DNA of 64,000 nucleotides from Przewalskia tangutica (taxonomy: Eukaryota > Streptophyta > Magnoliopsida > Solanales > Solanaceae): the NCBI GenBank assembly GCA_029844215.1, contig CM056736.1:60449562-60513561 (forward strand). Reading direction: 5' to 3'. The notes beneath the pieces are model-generated. The model ran no database searches and was not told the origin of the DNA. It saw nothing but the letters and a program-made list of their open reading frames with translations. The translations under genes and the position numbers were made by a program. Within the stretch, counting starts at the first letter, position 1. Every line of letters starts with the position of its first letter. Below, in pieces: positions 33,828 through 44,103 of this stretch.

Positions 33828-35566
33828 GAGTACTTGGCTTTTAAAGAATAATGTTTTATCGATTTGGAAATGAGAATAAGTATCGAACAAACCACTGCAG
33901 CGTTAATAAAGGAAAATGTATTGACTAATTAACTATATTAAAACCAGTAGAAACCTCCATCTGCATAGAAGCTAAGATAAGACAAAATTGTATTACATTT
34001 TCTAGATCATGACTGATTTAATAAGATTGTTATAAACAAGAATAACTACTCACACATAAGGTGTATGCTACTCAATTGTTTTAAAAAGAGATTGCGTTAT
34101 TTGATTAAGACTATGAACTATGAAATCTTTCGGAAGTAAAAGACTTGAGTATATTTTAATTAGGCAACTTGAACTTTTGGAAAAGAATGTTGTTACTTGA
34201 TTTTAAAAAAGGAAAGTGTTTGTGATTTAAAAGAAAAGTATGGTATTATCTTAATCTGTCTTAAAAGAGAGTTTAAATGTTATGGCCAATTTGACACCGA
34301 GTCCATGGGATGGACCGAGAATGTATTCCACACGATTTGATACCGAGTCCATGGGATGGACCGGGGATGTATTCCACACGATTTGATACCGAGTCCATGG
34401 GATGGATCGGGAATGTATTCCACACGATTTGATACCGAGTCCATGGGATGGACCGGGAATGTATTCCACACGATTTGATACCGAGTCCATAAGATGGATC
34501 GGGAATGTATTCCACACGATTTGATACCGAGTCCATGGGATGGACCGGGAATGTATTCCACACGATTTGATACCGAGTCCATGGGATGGACCGGAAATGT
34601 ATTCCACAATTTGATACCGAGTCCATGGGATGGACCGGGAATGTATTCCACACAATTTGATACCGAGTCCATGGGATGGACCGGGAATGTATTCCACACG
34701 ATTTGATATCGAGTCCATGGGATGGACCGGGAATGTATTCCACACGATTTGATACCGAGTCCATGAGATGGACCGGGAATGTATTCCACACATTTTGATA
34801 CCGAGTCCATGGGATGGACCGGGAATGTATTCCACACGTTTTGATACCGAGTCCATGAGATGGACCGGGAATGTATTCCATACGATCCGGCACCGAGTCC
34901 ATGAGATGGACCGGGAATATGACCATGCGATTCCACCTAGAGTCCCATGAGGTGGGCCGAGACATGTTATACGTATCACACGATTTATACCTAGATCGCC
35001 AAGAATGGCGGCGAGTTCCACGGGCATGAGGGATGACTTGAGGGCGTGAGTCCCTGACTTGACATGACTACTTTTATGTTGTGAACTGTAGTTGTTATCA
35101 CACATGTCTCCTGTTTTATTTTAGACTGTTATGATTTCGTTCATGATTTCCAGCCACATACTTGGTACTGTTATCGACCTCCTTCGGCCGCTCATACCGC
35201 AGTAGAGGTACATCGCTGATCCTCACTCTAGGATCACATTCAACAGATTAAGCTCCGCTTTCTCCGAGTATTATCTTTTGCATGTTTTCCCGAGTTTGTA
35301 AGTTCTGTACATTCAGGTATGACGGCCCCGTCCCGTCATAGTTGTAAAAATTTTAGAGGTCCAGTAGTACTTGGCAGTAATTGTAAAAGGGATGTAATCG
35401 TCGGTTCAAGTTTTATGTATATATATATGCCGAAAGGCAATCTTCTCTCGATAAACTGCTCTCATTCTATAATTGTTTCATGTCTTGTTTTTATATTCCG
35501 CTGATTACTCGATGTATGTCTACTGGGTGCCCGTAAGGCACTACCACGCCCGGATCGGTCGTGACA
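33828..35566 (+). repeat. O: 5' LTR piece 3
   Basis: Resumes at GAGTACTTGG, the sequence expected after CATTCGTGAGTAAT at 20487, and ends GGTCGTGACA at the primer-binding site of O. It contains the 46-bp array. Confidence 0.88.
34290..34960 (+). repeat. 46-bp tandem array in the LTR of O
   Basis: About 14 copies of a 46-bp unit containing GATACCGAGTCCATGGGATG and GAATGTATTCCACACGATTT. It is homologous to the 47-bp array of S1. Because 46 is not a multiple of 3 and the unit lacks stops in the antisense frames, all three minus frames are open (up to 284 codons) and encode the same 46-residue repeat out of phase. This is not evidence for a protein. Confidence 0.95.
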
Positions 35567-35570
35567 AAAG

Positions 35571-35581
35571 TGGTATCGAGC
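35571..35581 (+). other. O primer-binding site (altered)
   Basis: Reads TGGTATCGAGC against the intact TGGTATCAGAGC; the loss falls on the CAG. Confidence 0.75.
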
Positions 35582-35626
35582 GCTTAATCCTCGGAAAGTG
35601 TCTACGCATCGTATCTAGTAGAGTCT

Positions 35627-35662
35627 TGATTATCGGTGTGTTGTGCACCACATCAATAATCA
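35627..35662 (+). other. O leader hairpin with GTGCAC loop
   Basis: Arms TGATTAT and GGTGTG pair with CACATC (one G-U pair) and ATAATCA around the 8-nt loop TTGTGCAC. It lies 45 nt downstream of the primer-binding site, as in E2, E3 and E4. Confidence 0.75.
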
Positions 35663-35770
35663 GGAGGCTATAGGATATTTAGGATTGGTTTCCATTCTTC
35701 TCATTCTGAGATCGTGCCTTAGAGCTGTGTTATAAGTTGGACCCCTCTAACGTATTCTTTTATGCCAGTT

Positions 35771-36081
35771 ATGCCTCCACACAAGGCAATCAGGGCCCAG
35801 AAGGGCAAGGCAGCAGAGGAAGCTGCGAGTAGAGTAGCGGCGGTCTCTACTGAGACTACAGTACCTGAGCCTCCAGTCCCACAGCCTGGAGCAGAGGAGA
35901 TGGGTTACAAGGAGATGGCCCAGTTATTGGCCAGGATAGTGGCAAGGCATGAGGATAAGCTGGATGCAGCAATTCCGGTACCGGTAGTACCCGTAGTTCA
36001 CCCGAGAGCGGATAGTTTGAGACTACGGGACTTTCTGAGTTGCAGCCCGCCAGCGTTTTAAGGATCGAGGCCTGAGGATGA
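35771..36081 (+). pseudogene. O gag, N-terminal part, split by E2
   Basis: Gag starts at the conserved ATGCCTCC (35771); an upstream ATG at 35762 is in frame but not shared. About 95 residues are open and match the N-terminus of E3 gag: TETTVPEPPVP, then EEMGYKEMAQL, then HPRADSLRLRDFL. The frame meets a stop (about 36059-36061) where E3 encodes EFYGSRPEDD, probably a local sequence change. At 36082 E2 enters. Gag resumes at 63842. Confidence 0.85.
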
Positions 36082-39000
36082 TGTTATACCCCGTATTTCC
36101 AGAGTATGTACGTGAGGGAGTACGTATAAAAGTTTGAGCCTTAAAGTTAGGCAAGGACGAAATTTTGTTCACAACTACCGAAAAGAATCGTTTTTCGACG
36201 AAACGTTTTACAAAACTTGCGAAGGGAAAAATACGGCTATGTCATTTATTATTTTTGCGGATTTTTCCGAGAGATGAAATATTTTGGACCAACGGGAGGG
36301 TGACATGTGTCACCCTCAAAAGTGGAAGGCAAAGGGCTAGCTTGGCACGTTTTTTGTGTTGAAGTTTTAGTCAAGGGTTAGGTAGGATATTTTGTAGATA
36401 TTTTGTGTAGTTGATGAACAAGTGGGACCCACAAACACTTGTCCAAATCTTGACCTTACACTTGCCCACCACTTGTCTTGATCTTGGACATTGGTTGGCC
36501 TATAAATACCCCCCTTTGTTGAAGACTTCTTCATCCACAAAATGTTTCTAAGTCTTGAAATCCCTCTCCCCCCTCTCTTTAATTTTCGTCCTCCCCCTTG
36601 TGAGGCTTTGACCGAGAAGTCTCCTCCCTACCTAGAAGCTCTCGTAAAATACCCCCTGGTAGAAAAGTATTCTCCAAGTATAGTTACTATTCCAAAATAC
36701 CTTGGCCCAAATACCTTGTAGTATTCCAAGGTTACACCTATACTAAAAGCCCATAAATACTATTATACTTCCCTTCAGTCACAAAAACGAAACCCTAAGG
36801 AAAATCTTCATAGCCGGTTGAAGTATTAAGAAGAAGTTGCGTAGAACTTCTAAGGGTTGTTTGGAGCGGGTTGGAGCACCCAGAGTAGGAGCTAAAACGT
36901 TGCTTAGGATCAACATTTAAACTTGGATAATTTTGGGCTTATCGAGGTAAATACTCTTGTCCTTATATTGTAATTGGAAGTTGCATACTGTCGTAGTATT
37001 GAAATGAATATAAGATTCATAGAAGAGAATTGAACTGTAATAGAAGGATATTACAGAAGAGAGTTAAACTGAAATCAGATCAGAAGAATAATAAAGAAGA
37101 AGATTAAAATTGTACTTGCATAGGACTGTATTTGCAGTAGACTTGAGTAGTTTAACGGGTAGGGAAGTGCTGCCCAATTTTCCGTAGAATAGAGAAGCCT
37201 CTGCTTAGAATGTTCTACAGAGTAGTCTAGACTTTGATAGACTTATATAATCGTATAGGTTGAAGTACTGCGAGTAGCGTGTTCTACTTGAAAGATGGAC
37301 AAGGCTAGCCGGGTTATAGCCGTGGAGCGTTTTGCTAATTGTCGATAATCGTCGCGAGGTATGTGATTCTTCCTATCCTCTTGAGCATGATATTTTAAAG
37401 AATATATATATAGTACGGTAGACGTACGTGTGTTAACTGAACGTAGTTTTACGGCAATGTCTTTTGACTTAAGCCTGAATAATAAGAATCTTGAAGTATT
37501 TCAAGAGAATTAAGAAACCTTTTTGAAAGAAGAGTAATACTTGGTTTTAAAAGCTTAAGAGTTATACTAGCTTTATGGGAAGTTAGGTATAACGGCTTAA
37601 GAGAGATAAAAAAAGAATGATTTCTTGATCTTAAAAAATAAGAGACTTGACTTAATTAATATGAATTTTGTTAAAAAAGGTGTGAAACCTCATTCGTGAG
37701 TAATGAGTGCTTGGTTTTTAAAAGGGATAATGTTTTACTGATTTCGGAAATCAGAATAAGTATCGAACAAACCACAGCAGCGCTAATAAAGGGAAATGTA
37801 TTGACTAATAAAGTATTATTAAAATCAGTAGAAACCTCCATCTGCATAGAAGCTAAGATGAGACAAAATGATGTTACATTTCCTAGATCATGGCTGCTTT
37901 AATAAAGATTGTTATGAACAAGAATAACCTACTCACACATAAGGCATATGTTTCTCAAATTGTTTTAAAGGAGAAATATATTATTAAGTGATTAAAACTA
38001 TGAACTACGAAACCTTTCGAAAATGAGAAACTTGAGCATTTGTAATTAGGCAAACTTGAACGTTTGGAAAATAATGTTGTTACTCGATTTTACAAAGGGA
38101 AGTGTTTTGGTTTACTTAAAAAGATAGTCACTCTATTTTTATACTACGGGTATTGTGTGACTTTTGTGAAAGAAACGGATCTTTTAAAAAGTTAATGTAT
38201 GAAGTACTTTGGGGATAAAAACCCGAACTTGTTAACATAAAGAAAGTACCTTGTGTGAATAACTTGATTGTGTTGGTTTGTGATAGCCTTGTAATACTTT
38301 CTTGTTGATTTGATAAGTAAACATGTTAGGATGCTACGTGTGTTAGTATCTTGTAATGTTTGTGTAAAGGGGTTTCCCTTGTTGTGCTTATGTTGTTTAA
38401 CGATAAGCTGTTATGTTAGTATTATATCACTCACCTCTTGACATGATACCGGGGGTTAAGCTGCCCTCCGATGCGGGGTAGACTCAGGCGGGTCTGTGTG
38501 ACCTATGATTCGAGAATACCTCATGCGGGTCCAGGGGATCTATGCGGAGCTACGAGAGTTCGTGTTAGTGTGCGGGGTTATACCTCATGCGGTCTATGTG
38601 GCCATGCGGACTGCGAGTCCCAAGACGATGCCGGGAGTAGCTACCCTCGATGCGAGAATACCCTCATGCGGGCCATTGTAGTGGCCTATGCGGAGCTGCG
38701 GGAAGTTCGGGACTAGACGCGCGACATTAGATCTGCGGGCGAGTGGCGGCCGATCATGTGGCGGTCTAGACAGATCTCATGATACGCTTTATGACCTTGT
38801 TGGTGCGTAGGTGTTAGTAGTCGGCTATGCCTTCGCACTTACCGTGCGGTTTTATTAGGACACGGTGGGACTCGGTGTTCATGTGTATTCCTTGGTGCTT
38901 TTATATCACTGCCGGCATGAGGAAGGTATTCCACGGGCATGGTTGATGTTGTGGGCGTGAGACCCATAGTTGTATTGAGTGATGACTTGAGGCGTGAGTC

Positions 39001-39524
39001 ACGACTTGACATATCGCATATTTATTGTGAATCGTAGTTGGTTATCATATATGTCTCTGCTTTATATAGACTACTATGATTTCATTTGATATTTTGATTT
39101 CACATACTTGGTACTGTTATCGACCTCCTTGGGCTGCGTTCATGCCGCAGTAGAGGTACACGATGTTGATCCTCGCCATAGGGTCACGATTCGGCGTTTG
39201 GGAAGCTCCGTTTCTCGGAGGCTTATTAGTGGTATAGTCCCGTCGTTGTAGGTACCCATTCGAGGGTATGGCGGCCCATCCGCCATTGTTGTCATATTAT
39301 TCGTAGAGGTAATCTTGTTGTGGTAGGGTTTGTAAAAGGGGATGTAACTGTTCAGATTTAAGTTTGTATATATATACGCCGAAAGGCAACTTTTCGCAGA
39401 AAAACTGTTTTACACTTCATATTATTTCATGTTATGTTTTTTATTCCGCTGATTACTATGATGTATGTCTACTTGGGTGCCCGGGGTAAGGCACCAGTCA
39501 CGGGCTCGGGTTCGGGTCGTGACA
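36082..39524 (+). repeat. E2: 5' LTR
   Basis: TGTTATACCCCG to GGTCGTGACA. Promoter elements lie near the start. The 38440-39450 part shows dense small differences from the 3' LTR at CAG/CTG sites. Confidence 0.93.
36296..36508 (+). promoter_or_regulatory. E2 5' LTR promoter: palindrome plus TATA box
   Basis: Palindrome 36296-36317 (arms GAGGGTGACA and TGTCACCCTC, centre TG) and TATAAATA 36501-36508. Confidence 0.65.
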
Positions 39525-39528
39525 AAAG

Positions 39529-39540
39529 TGGTATCAGAGC
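39529..39540 (+). other. E2 primer-binding site
   Basis: TGGTATCAGAGC, complementary to the 3' end of plant initiator tRNA-Met, four bases after the LTR end. Confidence 0.9.
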
Positions 39541-39585
39541 AGTTAATCCTCGGAAAGTGTCTACAGACCGTATCTAGTAGAGTCT

Positions 39586-39621
39586 TGATTATCGGTGTGT
39601 TGTGCACCACACCAATAATCA
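39586..39621 (+). other. E2 leader hairpin with GTGCAC loop
   Basis: A 36-nt hairpin. TGATTAT pairs with ATAATCA, there is a single mismatch, GGTGTG pairs with CACACC, and the loop is TTGTGCAC with the self-complementary GTGCAC. It starts 45 nt after the primer-binding site. Confidence 0.8.
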
Positions 39622-39729
39622 TGAGGCTATAGGATATTTAGGATTGGTTTCCATTCTTCTCACTCTGAGATCGTGCCTTAGAGCTGTGTTATAAGTTGGA
39701 CCCCTCTAACGTATTTCTTTCCCATCGTT

Positions 39730-39749
39730 ATGCCTCGCGTAAGGCAATC
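39730..39749 (+). pseudogene. E2 gag, first codons, split by E3
   Basis: ATGCCTCGCGTAAGGCAATC is the start of gag, cut by E3 after six codons. Gag resumes at 58077 with GGGCCCGAGAAGG, the sequence found at the same place in the gag of O. Confidence 0.85.
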
Positions 39750-40459
39750 TGTCACGACTGCTCGGGGGCATCGTGCCTTACCCTGAGCACCCTAGTGATA
39801 CAACATCAGAGAAAAACCAGCGGAAATAAAAAAAAACTTAAACATTTAAATAGACATGGATCAAGATAAAAGAAAATAGGCCAACCAAAACGGTTGCCTT
39901 TCAACATATATAAATATAGACATTTGAACAGTTACAATCCTTACAACCCTGCCCACAACAAGCACTCTGCACTTCTAAGATTTTTACAACAACTATGACG
40001 GGACAGGGCCCCGCCATACCCCTGAATGTACAAGAACCTACAGACTCAGGGTAACATACCAAAGATAAGCCTCCGAAGGAACGGAGCTTCCCAATACGCT
40101 GAAGGGTGATCCTAAAAGCGGGGATCGACAGCCGATGTACCTCTTCATGCGGCATGAACGCAGCCCCCCGAAGGAGGTCGATAACAGTACAGTATGTGAA
40201 ATCAGAAATCAGTAAATGAAATCATAATAGTCTATATAAAGCGGGAGACATGTATGATAACCAAACTACGACACGATATAACGATTATATCAAGTCGTGG
40301 ACTCACGCCTCCAAGTCATTACTCAGTATAACGATGGGTCTCACGCCACAACATCAACCATGCCCGTGGAATACCTTCCCCACCGCCAGCCTATGATATG
40401 ATAACACCAAGAAGTACACCTGAACACCAAGTCCTACCTGATGCCAAAGTCGTACTAAC

Positions 40460-40720
40460 AATACAATACAACCAAACCACGAAGCTGACACGGGGCAAGT
40501 ACGAAAGCCGACTACCAGATACCAAGGCCGGCCACGCAGCTGACCGGGGCAAGTACGAGGGCTAACTACCAGGTACCAAGGCCGTATCACGAGACTTCGT
40601 CACTACACTGAACGGGGCAAGTGCGAGGGCTAACTACCAGGTACCAAGGCCGAATCAGCCACGAGACGGGGCAAGTACAAGTCTGGCCACCAGGTACCAA
40701 GGCCGAACAGTAAGAAACCT
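40460..40720. repeat. Tandem repeats in E3 3' LTR (GGGGCAAGTACGAGGGC type)
   Basis: About four degenerate copies of a unit containing GGGGCAAGTACGAGGGCTAA and CCAGGTACCAAGGCCG. E4 inserted in the same array in the other LTR (46300-46304). Confidence 0.75.
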
Positions 40721-40884
40721 CATGGAGAGCTAATCCATGGAATAACACTATCAACAGGAGCGTACCCGTGGAATTCTCCGTCACTGCCGGTACGTCCAAG
40801 TAAGTCCTCAACAAGTCAACCGGCCCTCCATCGAGAGACGCGGTAGTATAGAAACACAATTCTTGCACAACAAAGGCTATCATA

Positions 40885-40960
40885 ACAAACATAGGCAAGT
40901 TTCACAACAACAAGCATAGGCAAGTTACACAACAACAAGCATAGGCAAGTTATACACAAC
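40885..40960. repeat. 25-bp triplicate in E3 3' LTR
   Basis: Three copies of CATAGGCAAGTT followed by ACACAACAACAAG. The same short repeat appears in the other E3 LTR (55690-55770) and, in plus orientation, in E4 (48655-48725 and 54285-54350). Confidence 0.8.
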
Positions 40961-41754
40961 TCAAGGTACTTTCATTTTACATCAAAGTCCGGGTTTTAAC
41001 CCTAAAGTACTACGTACGTTAAGTTCCTTTTAAGAGATCCATTCCTTTTATAAAAGTCACCCGATACCCGTAGTATATAAAAAAATGAGTGACTTACATC
41101 TTTTAAGTAAACCAAAACAACTTCCATACTTTCCTTTTTAAAACCAATTTTAAGACAAAACAATGCCTTTCTTTTTCCCTAGAGTTCCAGTTTGCCTAAT
41201 TTCAATTACTCAAGTCTCTTTATTTTAGAAAAGTTTCATAGTTCGATGTCTTAATCTCCTTTAAAACAATTGAGTAACATATGCCATAGGCGTGAGCAGT
41301 TTATTCTTGTTTATAACCATTTATTAAAGCAGCCATGATCTAGAAAATGTAATATCATTTTGTCTCATCTTAGCTTCTATGCAGATGGAGGTTTCTACTG
41401 GTTTTAATAATACTTCATTATTCATTACATTTTCCTTTATTAACGCTGCAGTGGTTTGTTTGATACTTATTCGATTTAGAAATCAAGAAACATTATTCCC
41501 TTTTAAAAACCAAGTACTCATTACTCACGAATGAGGTTTCACACAAACATCCATATTAAGTCAAGTCTCTTATCTTTTAAGATTAAGTCTCTTATCTTTT
41601 AAGATTAAGTCTCTTAACTTCTAAAAATTAGTAAATCATTCTCTTTATCTCTCTTAAGACGTTATACCTAACTTCCCATAAAGCTAGTATAACTCTTATG
41701 TTTTCAAAACCAAGTATTACTCTTCTTTCAAAAAGGTTTCTTAATTCTGTTGAA

Positions 41755-42020
41755 ATACTTCAAGATTCTTTATTATTCAGGCTTAAGTCAAAAGACATTG
41801 CCATAATACTACATTCAGTTAACACACGTACGTCTACCGTACTTATATATATGTTCCTTTAAAATATTTCAAGGTTCTTATTATTCAGGCTTAAGTCAAA
41901 AGACATTGCCGTACAATTATATTCAGTTAGCACACGTACGTCTACCGTACTATATATATATATTATTCAGGCTTAAGTCAAAAGACATTGCCACACGTAC
42001 GTCTACCGTACTATGTATAT
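41755..42020. repeat. Three-copy repeat with CTTAAGTCAAAAGACATTG in E3 3' LTR
   Basis: TTCAGGCTTAAGTCAAAAGA recurs three times, each followed by a CACGTACGTCTACCGTAC palindrome-like block and a TATATATA run. It is repeated in the 5' LTR at 56580-56830. Other LTR subtypes carry one copy. Confidence 0.85.
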
Positions 42021-42877
42021 ATACTTTTAAAATACTTCATGCTCAAGAGTATAAGAAGAATCACATACCTCGCGACGATTATCGACTATAAGCAAAACGC
42101 TCCACGGCTATAACCCGGCTAGCCTTGTCCACCTTCTAAGTAGCACATGCTACTTGCAGAACATTCAACCAATAAAGGTTATCAGTCTACTGTAAATACA
42201 GCCCTATGTAAATACAGTTTAATCTTCTACTCTAATATTTTTCTGATGTGATTTCAGTTCAAGTCTATTCTGTAATATCCTTCTATTACAGTTCAAATCT
42301 CTTCTATGAATCTTATATTCATTTCAATATTACTACAGTATGTAATTCCCAATTACAATAAAAGGACAGTAGTATTTACCTCGATGAGCCCAAAATTATC
42401 CAAGTTTAATGTCGTTCCTGAGCAACGTTTAGCTCCTACTCCGAGTGCTCCAATCCGCTCCGAACAACCCTTAGAAGTTCTACTAACTTACTTAACACTT
42501 CAACCGACTATGAAAGTTTTCCTTAGGGTTTCATTTTTGTGGCTAAAGGAAAGTATAATAGTATTTCCGGGCTCTACGTATAGAGGTAACTTTGAAAAGT
42601 ACTACAAGGTATATGGGCTAAAGTATTTGGGCATTATAACAATACTTGGAGAGTATTTCTATACCACAAAGGGGGGTATTTATACGAGACAACTAGGCAA
42701 GGGGGGGGGGGGTACCCCTCGGCTAGACACTACAAAGGGGGAGGGGGAGGCTCTCGGCCAAGGGCCTTTCTCAAAGGGGGAGGGGGATTTGGACGAAAGC
42801 AAACAAGAGGGAGGGAGTATTTGAGACTTAGAAAGATTGCTCAAGTTTGGATGAAGAAAGTCTTCAACTTAGAGGGG

Positions 42878-43088
42878 TATTTATAGGTCAAGCAAAGGCC
42901 AACCAATGGCCAAGATGAAGACAAGTGTGGTGCAAGTGTAGGGCTAGGATTTACCCATGTGTCCTTATCCATCTACTACACAAAATATCCTACCTAACCC
43001 TTGACCAAGAAAATGCACAAAAAACGTGCAAACAATGGCCCTCTTTGCCGTCCATTGAGGGTGACAAGTGTCACCCTCCCGTTGGTCC
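42878..43088 (-). promoter_or_regulatory. E3 3' LTR promoter: palindrome plus TATA box
   Basis: Palindrome 43067-43088 (arms GAGGGTGACA and TGTCACCCTC, AG centre on the plus strand). The minus-strand TATAAATA lies at 42878-42885, with a second at 42677-42684. Confidence 0.65.
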
Positions 43089-43291
43089 AAAATGTTTCGT
43101 CTCTCGGAAAAATCCGCAAAAATTAAAAATGACATAGCCGTATTTTTCCCTTCGCAAGTTTAGTAAAACGTTTCGTCGAAAAACGACTCCTTTCGGCACT
43201 TGTGTACAAATTTCGAAACTTGCCAAATCTTAAGGCTTAAATTTTCTACGTACGTCCTTACGTACATACTCTGGAAATACGGGGTATAACA

Positions 43292-43326
43292 TTCTCCCCT
43301 CCTTAGAAACATTCGTCCCGAATGTT
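43292..43326 (-). other. E3 polypurine tract and hairpin
   Basis: The minus-strand tract AAGGAGGGGAGAA (43304-43292) is preceded by the inverted repeat AACATTCG/CGAATGTT (43308-43326). Confidence 0.88.
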
Positions 43327-44103
43327 CCTTCTCAAGACGGACAACGATGAAGTTCTTCTTAACAAGTTGCCAATGCCACACCTGGCCACAAAATAACACA
43401 CGTTCTCTTCCTTCCTTACTCGTCGTACCCTTCTCGAACACTTGAACTCTTTTAGTATACGTACCACACTTTAGTCATCGCTTTAGTTTCCAAAACTTTG
43501 GAGTCACCACCTCCAAACTTGGTCCTCTTACTAGCCTCAATCTCCCTTAAGGCTATTCCCGGCCTTCACGATCCGCTTCTGGTCGAACATATCCACGAAC
43601 TCATACGATGGTCATCTAAACTTGGGCCTAGCACCCTCGTGACCCTACCACCTGGCGGGACCACCCAGAGCTGACCCCACCTCGAAACAGGCCGCGGGTT
43701 GGCCCGCAACAGGGCCCCAACCCGACCCACTTAACGCAACAAGCTCTTGTTCCCCGATCCGGAACAATCTTACCTATACAGGTCATGAAAGCTACCACTT
43801 CCATTTCACACTACCCAGGGACTTATCACACAATACATTCAAGGCATAAAATGCACTCTGACAAGGATCACTTGCAAAATCTTGTACTCAAGACGGCCTT
43901 ACATCTAAGGTCTCAACTGTAATATTCTAAGGTTCATCATTTTCTCACCCCCCAGGCTTACCCTTTCTCACTAACCAGGTTCTAAATCACATTTTAGCAC
44001 AAAGCTATCCGAACATAACACTTAACACATTATCATAAAATCAATACATACAAGTCTCTAGAGGGTTAAGGATATACCTGAAAATAGGCGGTTCAAAGGA
44101 CCG
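43327..44103 (-). other. E3 post-gag spacer
   Basis: About 0.8 kb without a gene. It contains the 30-nt CGGGTTG/CAACCCG inverted repeat (43695-43724). It aligns in order with the E4 spacer (51194-51917), so the absence of pol is shared and not a private deletion. Confidence 0.7.

Larger units (their letters stand above)
39750..43291 (-). repeat. E3: 3' LTR
   Basis: TGTCACGAC to GGGGTATAACA on the plus strand, followed by the polypurine tract. The 172-codon plus-strand frame at 42306-42824 is antisense to the LTR and only mirrors its sequence. Confidence 0.92.

Noticed and set aside
34290..34960. CRISPR-like array
   Set aside because: Units are directly adjacent, with no unique spacers, in a plant retrotransposon LTR.
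34251..35105. Long minus-strand open frame of 284 codons (and two overlapping frames of 230 and 218 codons)
   Set aside because: All three are the 46-bp array read out of phase. The same repeat peptide appears in every frame, which is expected from a stop-free unit whose length is not a multiple of three.
39529..39540. tRNA gene at the TGGTATCAGAGC motif
   Set aside because: Only 12 bases match the tRNA 3' end in antisense, at the LTR boundary. This is a primer-binding site and not a tRNA gene.
42306..42824. 172-codon plus-strand open frame, repeated as 166 codons at 57113-57613
   Set aside because: It lies antisense in both LTRs of E3. Conservation reflects LTR identity, and it is not similar to any retroelement or cellular domain I recognise.
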